NCBI GenBank assembly: GCA_025351065.1
Contig: JANXWQ010000249.1
Coordinates: 1-10,725 of the forward strand
DNA: 10,725 bases
Direction: 5' to 3'
Source of the DNA: Chthoniobacter sp.
GTDB taxonomy: Bacteria > Verrucomicrobiota > Verrucomicrobiia > Chthoniobacterales > Chthoniobacteraceae
How positions within the stretch are numbered: the first letter of the stretch is position 1; each line of letters starts with the position of its first letter. Below are positions 7,245-10,725 of the stretch, piece after piece. The translations under genes were made by a program, and so were the position numbers. A model generated the notes under the pieces. It was given only the letters and a program-made list of their open reading frames with translations. It did no database searches and was not told the DNA's origin.

Positions 7245-8030
7245 TCCAAACAGCCGCGCAAAATTCTCTGCAACCTGCGTCGTGAGTTCCTCGGCCGGCA
7301 GGCCGCGCAACTCCGCGAGCGTGACGTAGGCGAGGGCGATGTTGGCCGGATGATTGAGCGGCTGCGCGTTGGCGTCGTTCAACGGGTACGAGTTGCGCCC
7401 GTCGGGCGGACGCAAATCCGGCGCATCGGTTTCGACGAGCAACCGTTCCAGTGGGAGGTGCTGAAACACCGCGCGCTGCGCCGCTTTGCGCTCGTGCAGA
7501 AAGTACGCGTTGAACGAAAAGTATGCGCCGCGCGCCACGAACCCGCGCACCATTTCCCCCGGCCCGCCGTAGGCATGCAGCAAAAAGCCGCGCGCAGGCA
7601 CCGGCCCGGTGCGGATCAAGTCCCAGAGCGGCCCCCAGGCCCGCAGGCAATGAATGGTTGCAGGCAAATCGCGCTCCACGGCGAGCGCCATTTGCGCGGT
7701 GAAAACTTCGCGCTGCACCTCGGGGTCGTGACCGTCAATCCAGCGGTCGAGCCCGATTTCGCCGATGACCGCGCCCGGCTGTGCGTCCAGCATTTCGCGC
7801 AGCCGCGCCAGCCACTCCGCCGACCGCCCGGCGACGTGCCACGGATGCAGACCGAAGGACGGGATGACGAATGACTGCGCGCGCGCCAGCGCCGCGACCG
7901 CCGGCCAGTCGTTCTCGCGCGTGCCATTCACCACCGCGCGCGTGATACCGAGCCGCGCGAGTTCGGCGAAAATGGCGGGCCGGTGCGGGACGAGCCGCGC
8001 GTCGTGCAGATGGTTGTGCGCGTCGATCAT
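7239..8030 (-). CDS. TatD-family metal-dependent hydrolase
   Basis: This is a 263-residue member of the amidohydrolase superfamily, TatD DNase group, which commonly has 3'-5' exonuclease activity. The dinuclear metal ligands are all visible: His5 and His7 in DAHNHLHD, Glu91 in GEIGLD, His127 in IHCLRAWG, His152 in LHAYGG and Asp202 in VETDAPDLRP. The C-terminal NHPANIALAYVTLAELRG and ENFARLFGK are also typical. The frame remains open upstream for another 100 codons, but the family begins at the ATG at 8030. That ATG overlaps the sufE stop in an ATGA junction, indicating translational coupling. The last codons (GK, then TAG) mirror those of tcdA because both stop codons lie in the shared palindromic element. 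Which TatD subgroup it belongs to and its true substrate cannot be told from the sequence. Confidence 0.93.
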   Translation of the reverse strand: MIDAHNHLHDARLVPHRPAIFAELARLGITRAVVNGTRENDWPAVAALARAQSFVIPSFGLHPWHVAGRSAEWLARLREMLDAQPGAVIGEIGLDRWIDGHDPEVQREVFTAQMALAVERDLPATIHCLRAWGPLWDLIRTGPVPARGFLLHAYGGPGEMVRGFVARGAYFSFNAYFLHERKAAQRAVFQHLPLERLLVETDAPDLRPPDGRNSYPLNDANAQPLNHPANIALAYVTLAELRGLPAEELTTQVAENFARLFGK

Positions 8031-8434
8031 TGCGCGGCGGCAAATTCGCGGATGGCGCGGCGGATGTTCGCGAGCCCGTGCAGCCGGGTAGGGGAGAGCT
8101 GGCGGTCGAGGCCGAGCGCGGCGAGCAGACCCGGCTCCCACGCGAGAACCGCCGCGGGCGTTTCGCCGTCGTAAAGTTCCGCCACCAGCGCGGCGAGCCC
8201 TTTGACCAAGGACGACGCCGCCGCGAGGCGAAAGTGACAGCGCCCGTTTTCCATTGAGCCCGCGAGCCACACCGCCGACACGCAGCCCGCCACCCGCCGC
8301 TCCTCCGTCCGCTCCGCCGCTACGACCTCCGGCCACCGCTGCCCCCGCGCGACGATGGCCGCGAGCCGCTCGTGCGCGTCGTCAATGATGGCAAAGCGGG
8401 CGATAAGCTGGCGCTGTTTTTCCGCGAGAGGCAT
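8027..8434 (-). CDS. sufE: SufE/CsdE-like cysteine desulfuration protein
   Basis: This 135-residue protein is a sulfur acceptor that takes persulfide from a cysteine desulfurase (SufS or CsdA) for Fe-S cluster assembly or other sulfur uses. The acceptor cysteine is Cys51 in RVAGCVSAVWL, at the same residue number as in E. coli SufE. The C-terminal LSPTRLHGLANIRRAI helix is the other family hallmark, and the length is normal. SufE and CsdE cannot be separated by eye. No desulfurase or other suf gene lies in the window, so its partner must be elsewhere. The stop overlaps the tatD start. The start ATG has no Shine-Dalgarno sequence; a TATAGC box ends only 5 bases before it, which would place a transcript start at or next to the ATG. 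Confidence 0.93.
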   Translation of the reverse strand: MPLAEKQRQLIARFAIIDDAHERLAAIVARGQRWPEVVAAERTEERRVAGCVSAVWLAGSMENGRCHFRLAAASSLVKGLAALVAELYDGETPAAVLAWEPGLLAALGLDRQLSPTRLHGLANIRRAIREFAAAQ

Positions 8435-8439
8435 GGCCT

Positions 8440-8445
8440 GCTATA
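8440..8445 (-). promoter_or_regulatory. Possible -10 element of sufE (leaderless transcript)
   Basis: On the minus strand TATAGC lies 5 bases ahead of the sufE ATG. A start about 7 bases downstream of a -10 box would fall on or beside the A of the ATG, fitting the absence of a ribosome binding site. No matching -35 hexamer is visible; that region holds a GC-rich hairpin. Confidence 0.3.
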
Positions 8446-8512
8446 GCGCGGCCGGGCGGCCCGCGCTTTTGGAAAAAAATCCGCAACCCGCGGCTGAGCC
8501 GGTCAACGCGGA
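8446..8512 (-). terminator. GC-rich hairpin plus T-run after the small membrane gene
   Basis: Two structures end the 66-codon gene on the minus strand. A small CGGC-TCA-GCCG stem (8501-8491), overlapping the 3' end region, is followed by a run of seven T (8479-8473). Beyond this is a strong GC hairpin, GCGCGGCC-GGGC-GGCC-GCGC with one bulge (8446-8466). Read on the plus strand, the same hairpin is followed by TTTT. Together they could separate transcription of sufE-tatD from the genes upstream. The first stem is short and lies 11 bases from the T-run, so the call is tentative. Confidence 0.35.
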
Positions 8513-8700
8513 GCCGGGGTCGCGCCGAGTGGCTTGGGGTGCACCCTGTGGTGGTGAGGCGACGGGCCGCTGCGGGGGCGTGATGCGGACGGATGGGCGC
8601 TCCGCCATTCCCAGATGAGCGCGACGAGGCTGATGATGATGGCGATGACCACGGCAATTGGCATCTTGGCGGCTTCGTGGCGGCGGGGGTTGGGCTTCAT
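8503..8700 (-). CDS. Small single-pass membrane protein, unknown
   Basis: This is a 65-residue predicted protein. It has a basic N-terminus (MKPNPRRHEAAK), one strongly hydrophobic segment at about residues 14-30 (PIAVVIAIIISLVALIW), and a tail rich in Pro, Ser, Arg and His with an HHH run. The charge pattern suggests the N-terminus stays in the cytoplasm. CAGG lies about 11 bases ahead of the ATG, a weak ribosome binding site at long spacing. A second Met at residue 13 is an alternative start. It belongs to a run of minus-strand genes. I do not recognise it. The membrane helix and codon-consistent tail favour a real gene, but so short a frame in GC-rich DNA could be chance. Confidence 0.5.
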   Translation of the reverse strand: MKPNPRRHEAAKMPIAVVIAIIISLVALIWEWRSAHPSASRPRSGPSPHHHRVHPKPLGATPAPR

Positions 8701-8798
8701 TTTTTTTTGACCTGAATGTCCGTCAAATGCGCGCGCCTCAGGCCGGCCGGTGCGGGGGCAGCGGAGACCACGATTTTGGGTGCTCGCGATCCACCCTT

Positions 8799-9308
8799 TT
8801 AATGCTCGCTGCCGTTTTTGGCAGTCTCGCCTTCCACGACGGCGGTCGAGCTGTCCGCGCGGGCGGGCAGGGCGGCGGCTCCTCCTCCGCCGAAAAGCCG
8901 GGCGAAGATGCGCTTCGGCGCGCTGGTGCCGGCTTCCTCGCTGGCGAGTTCGTGGTGGGCTTCGGTCTTCGCGGTTTCCCACGCGGGGGCAAAGCCGGGG
9001 ACGGTGAGCAGCATGCGCTTTTCGGCGCGGGCGAAGACTTCGAGATCGCGCTGCACTTTGCGGTCGGGGAGTTCGTTGAGGGCGTTGACTTTCACGCGCA
9101 GGGTTTCGTTTTCTTTGCGCAGCGTCTCCACGTCGCCTTTCATTTTCTTCATGGTCTCGGCCTCGATTTCGAGCTTGTCGCTGAGGTGCCGACGAAAGCG
9201 GGCAAGCTCACCTTTGAGCCGCAGGTAATTGTAGATTGAGATGACGAGGAAGACGCATCCGAGGTAAAAGCCGAGGGCGAAGGGGCTGAGGAAGAGTTCT
9301 TTATTCAC
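8799..9308 (-). CDS. Membrane-anchored coiled-coil protein, unknown
   Basis: This 169-residue protein has one N-terminal membrane helix (about 9-28, SPFALGFYLGCVFLVISIYNYL). A charged, heptad-like coiled coil follows (about 33-80), with repeated Lys, Glu and Leu in segments such as METMKK-like and ETLRKENETLRVKVNALNEL. Residues 85-125 are mixed helical. The C-terminal 40 residues are low-complexity Gly/Ala/Ser and probably disordered. The layout suggests a scaffold or a partner binding through the coiled coil at the inner membrane; no enzymatic motif is present. The start is a GTG 12 bases after the panD stop, with no Shine-Dalgarno sequence, so translation probably depends on panD. The membrane helix begins right after this GTG, so a later start is unlikely. 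No family name can be given from sight. Confidence 0.75.
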   Translation of the reverse strand: MNKELFLSPFALGFYLGCVFLVISIYNYLRLKGELARFRRHLSDKLEIEAETMKKMKGDVETLRKENETLRVKVNALNELPDRKVQRDLEVFARAEKRMLLTVPGFAPAWETAKTEAHHELASEEAGTSAPKRIFARLFGGGGAAALPARADSSTAVVEGETAKNGSEH

Positions 9309-9320
9309 GGGTGTTTGGAG

Positions 9321-9713
9321 TTAGACGACGACTTGGAGGTCGGGTGCCGCGGAGCCGCTGTCGTAGCGGGTGACCTCGTTTTTTTCATTCAAAACGACGA
9401 CGCGCGGCTTGTGCCCGGCGGCCTCATCCGGCGTGTAGCTGCCGAAATTCATGATCGTGAGGCGGTCGCCGATTTTACCGAGGTGGGCGGTCGCGCCGTT
9501 GAGCTGGATCTGGCCGGCCCCGGCCTCGCCGTAGATGACGTAGGTCTCGAAGCGCTCGCCGTTGCCCATGTTGCCGACGAGGATTTTCTCGTACGGCAGG
9601 AGTCCCACGCGCTCGGCGAGATCGCGGGAAATGGTGAGGCTGCCTTCGTAGTGCAGGCTCGCGCCGGTGACGGTGGCGCGGTGGACTTTCGATTTGAGCA
9701 GGGTCAGTTGCAT
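9321..9713 (-). CDS. panD: Aspartate 1-decarboxylase proenzyme
   Basis: This 130-residue pyruvoyl enzyme converts L-aspartate to beta-alanine for pantothenate and coenzyme A synthesis. The self-cleavage site Gly24-Ser25 lies in HYEGSLTI; cleavage makes a small beta chain and a larger alpha chain with an N-terminal pyruvoyl group. Residues known from the E. coli enzyme keep the same numbers: Lys9, His11, Tyr22, Arg54 in NGERF, Tyr58 and Asn72 in LNGA. This identical numbering supports the ATG at 9713 over an in-frame GTG 12 bases further upstream. The glycosyltransferase stop lies 50 bases upstream and the coiled-coil gene starts 12 bases downstream, so it sits in a tight minus-strand run. No other pantothenate gene is in the window. 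Confidence 0.97.
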   Translation of the reverse strand: MQLTLLKSKVHRATVTGASLHYEGSLTISRDLAERVGLLPYEKILVGNMGNGERFETYVIYGEAGAGQIQLNGATAHLGKIGDRLTIMNFGSYTPDEAAGHKPRVVVLNEKNEVTRYDSGSAAPDLQVVV

Positions 9714-9763
9714 GACGGCGGGCACGTTGCGGGAAAATGGCGGAATTGCAAGAACGCGCCGCG

Positions 9764-10725
9764 TTACGCACCGCTGCGCACCTGATAGGTGCGGCCTTTC
9801 CAGCTCACGCCGCCGCCCGCGGAGCGCCGCCAGCTATTGAGCCCGATGCCGAGGGCGAGCGCCTGTCCGACGGGATGCAGGACGCAGCTCAGCCACGAGG
9901 TGCGGAAGCGCACGGTGAGCAGGACGCGGATCAAATAGATGACCCCGATTTGTGCGAAGACCAGCGGGCGCGGTGTGCCAAACGCGAAGACGAACGGCAG
10001 CAGAAAACCGCACGTCAGCCACGCGCCCATCGCGAGGAATCCGGCGAGCGAATCCTCAAACCCGGCGCGGATGTTTTTGGTGAAGCCCGCCCACGTTTCG
10101 CCAAACGAGCGGTACATGCGGACGGTGGAAAAGCGCAGCGACTCGCAGTTGAGGAGCCGCAGGCCTTCGCCCATCCGCGAGGCGACGGCCCGGCCGAGCG
10201 CCAAATCCTCTACGACATGCGCGCGCTCCGCCGCGTGTCCGCCGACGCGCTCGTAGGCCGCGCGGGTGAAGAACATGAACTGCCCGTTTGCCACGCCAAA
10301 CGCGCGCCGCACCGAGGCGGGCAGGCGTGCCGCGAGGTGCGGGTGCTTTTGAAAAAAGAGCAGCAGCCAGTGCGGATACGTGGTCATGCCGACGAGCAGG
10401 ATCATGGGAATGATGAGCTGCTCGCCCCATGTCACCGTCACCAGCCGCGGCCACGCGGAGAGGAGGTCGGCGCGGTTTTTTTGTGCGAAAGCGAGGGCGG
10501 CTGAGACGGTGCCAGGCGCGTGCTCGGTGTCGGCGTCGGCGAAGAAAAGAAAGTCACCGGTCGCCTGCTGCGCGAGCTGGTGGCAGGCCCAGCCTTTGCC
10601 CGTCCAGCCGGGCGGCAGTGGGGTGCCCGTGAGCATGCGCGGCACGGCGGCGAGCTGTAGGGGAAGCGGCCCGCTTCCCGCGGCGGGGCGGGGGAGGCTG
10701 GCAGCTTCCCCTACCGCTGCCTCGG
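9764..10725 (-). CDS. Family 2 glycosyltransferase, membrane-associated (5' partial)
   Basis: This is a GT-A fold, family GT2 glycosyltransferase with C-terminal membrane helices. The frame is open to the window edge, so the true start lies outside. Counting from the GTG at 10645, LPPGWTGKGWACHQLAQQ is at 10-27, the nucleotide-sugar metal site is Asp37-Ala-Asp39-Thr, VVEDLALGRAV (144-154) is the acidic region with the likely base, and MYRSFGETWAGFTKN is at 177-191. Hydrophobic segments are about 77-98, 201-222 and 228-245. The end reads VSWKGRTY, a pattern seen in lipid- and carotenoid-modifying GT2 enzymes. That makes a polyisoprenoid or carotenoid acceptor possible but unproven. The part upstream of 10645 reads through a two-hairpin repeat, giving a Pro/Gly/Leu/Ser-rich insert just ahead of the PLPPGW motif. 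It is 50 bases upstream of panD. Confidence 0.85.
   Translation of the reverse strand, partial: EAAVGEAASLPRPAAGSGPLPLQLAAVPRMLTGTPLPPGWTGKGWACHQLAQQATGDFLFFADADTEHAPGTVSAALAFAQKNRADLLSAWPRLVTVTWGEQLIIPMILLVGMTTYPHWLLLFFQKHPHLAARLPASVRRAFGVANGQFMFFTRAAYERVGGHAAERAHVVEDLALGRAVASRMGEGLRLLNCESLRFSTVRMYRSFGETWAGFTKNIRAGFEDSLAGFLAMGAWLTCGFLLPFVFAFGTPRPLVFAQIGVIYLIRVLLTVRFRTSWLSCVLHPVGQALALGIGLNSWRRSAGGGVSWKGRTYQVRSGA
10657..10714. repeat. Two-hairpin GTAG...CTAC palindromic element inside the glycosyltransferase frame
   Basis: The outer arms GTAGGGGAAGC (10657-10667) and GCTTCCCCTAC (10704-10714) are perfect inverted copies. Each end also forms its own hairpin: GGGAAGCG-GCC-CGCTTCCC (10661-10679), and GGGGAGGC-TGGCA-GCTTCCCC (10691-10711, one G-T pair). 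The second matches the core of the hairpin at 701-730. The element is a multiple-hairpin unit of the same dispersed family with GTAG feet, as in REPIN elements. It lies within an open minus-strand frame without introducing a stop or a frameshift inside the window. Confidence 0.82.

Noticed and set aside
8031..8336. N-terminal extension of the TatD frame by about 100 codons
   Set aside because: The extension is antisense-like Gly/Arg-rich sequence overlapping sufE. TatD homology starts at the ATG at 8030.
9737..10504. 255-codon plus-strand frame opposite the glycosyltransferase
   Set aside because: The charged low-complexity translation has no motif, and the minus-strand frame carries the GT2 motifs.
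1..10725. CRISPR array, tRNA, rRNA or IS element
   Set aside because: I saw no regularly spaced direct repeats, no tRNA-like cloverleaf and no transposase motifs on either strand.

Overview
The window looks like a high-GC bacterial chromosome segment with about a dozen genes, mostly housekeeping. Several features suggest Verrucomicrobiota: GTG/TTG starts, few Shine-Dalgarno sequences, a divergent Hsp33, short palindromic repeats between genes, and the overall gene set. That assignment is inference from family resemblance and was not tested by a search.

Layout. (1) Bases 1-686, plus strand: the C-terminal end of a UvrD/PcrA-type helicase. A palindromic hairpin (701-730) follows its stop codon. 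(2) Bases 747-2689, minus strand: a two-gene unit in which a lipoprotein of unknown function is followed 24 bases later by a lytic-transglycosylase-like protein without a signal peptide. Base composition is visibly less GC-rich here than in the rest of the window, so this pair is the most accessory-looking part. (3) Bases 2690-3091: a 400-base divergent intergenic region. (4) Bases 3092-7190, plus strand: an orphan NarL/FixJ response regulator, 4-alpha-glucanotransferase (malQ), an Hsp33-like redox chaperone (hslO) and tRNA t6A dehydratase (tcdA). The last two overlap. (5) Bases 7239-10725, minus strand, transcribed toward tcdA: a family 2 glycosyltransferase (5' end outside the window), panD, two small membrane proteins, sufE/csdE and a TatD-family hydrolase, with sufE and tatD overlapping by ATGA.

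How the genes relate. SufE/CsdE-type sulfur acceptors and TcdA (CsdL) are functionally linked in E. coli (csdA-csdE-csdL), and here they lie on either side of tatD in convergent transcription units. HslO is a thiol-based redox sensor, so redox and sulfur functions cluster at 5.6-8.4 kb. MalQ, PanD and the glycosyltransferase are separate metabolic functions.

The most unusual signals are the palindromic repeats. A two-hairpin element bounded by GTAG...CTAC fills the 48-base gap between tcdA and tatD, and its mirrored ends supply both genes' TAG stop codons. A second two-hairpin GTAG...CTAC element (10657-10714) lies inside the open frame of the glycosyltransferase. A single hairpin at 701-730 has the same core. 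The GTAG foot and inverted pairing resemble REP/REPIN elements mobilised by RAYT (TnpA-REP) transposases. No such transposase is in the window. I found no CRISPR array, tRNA, rRNA, IS element or obvious defence system.
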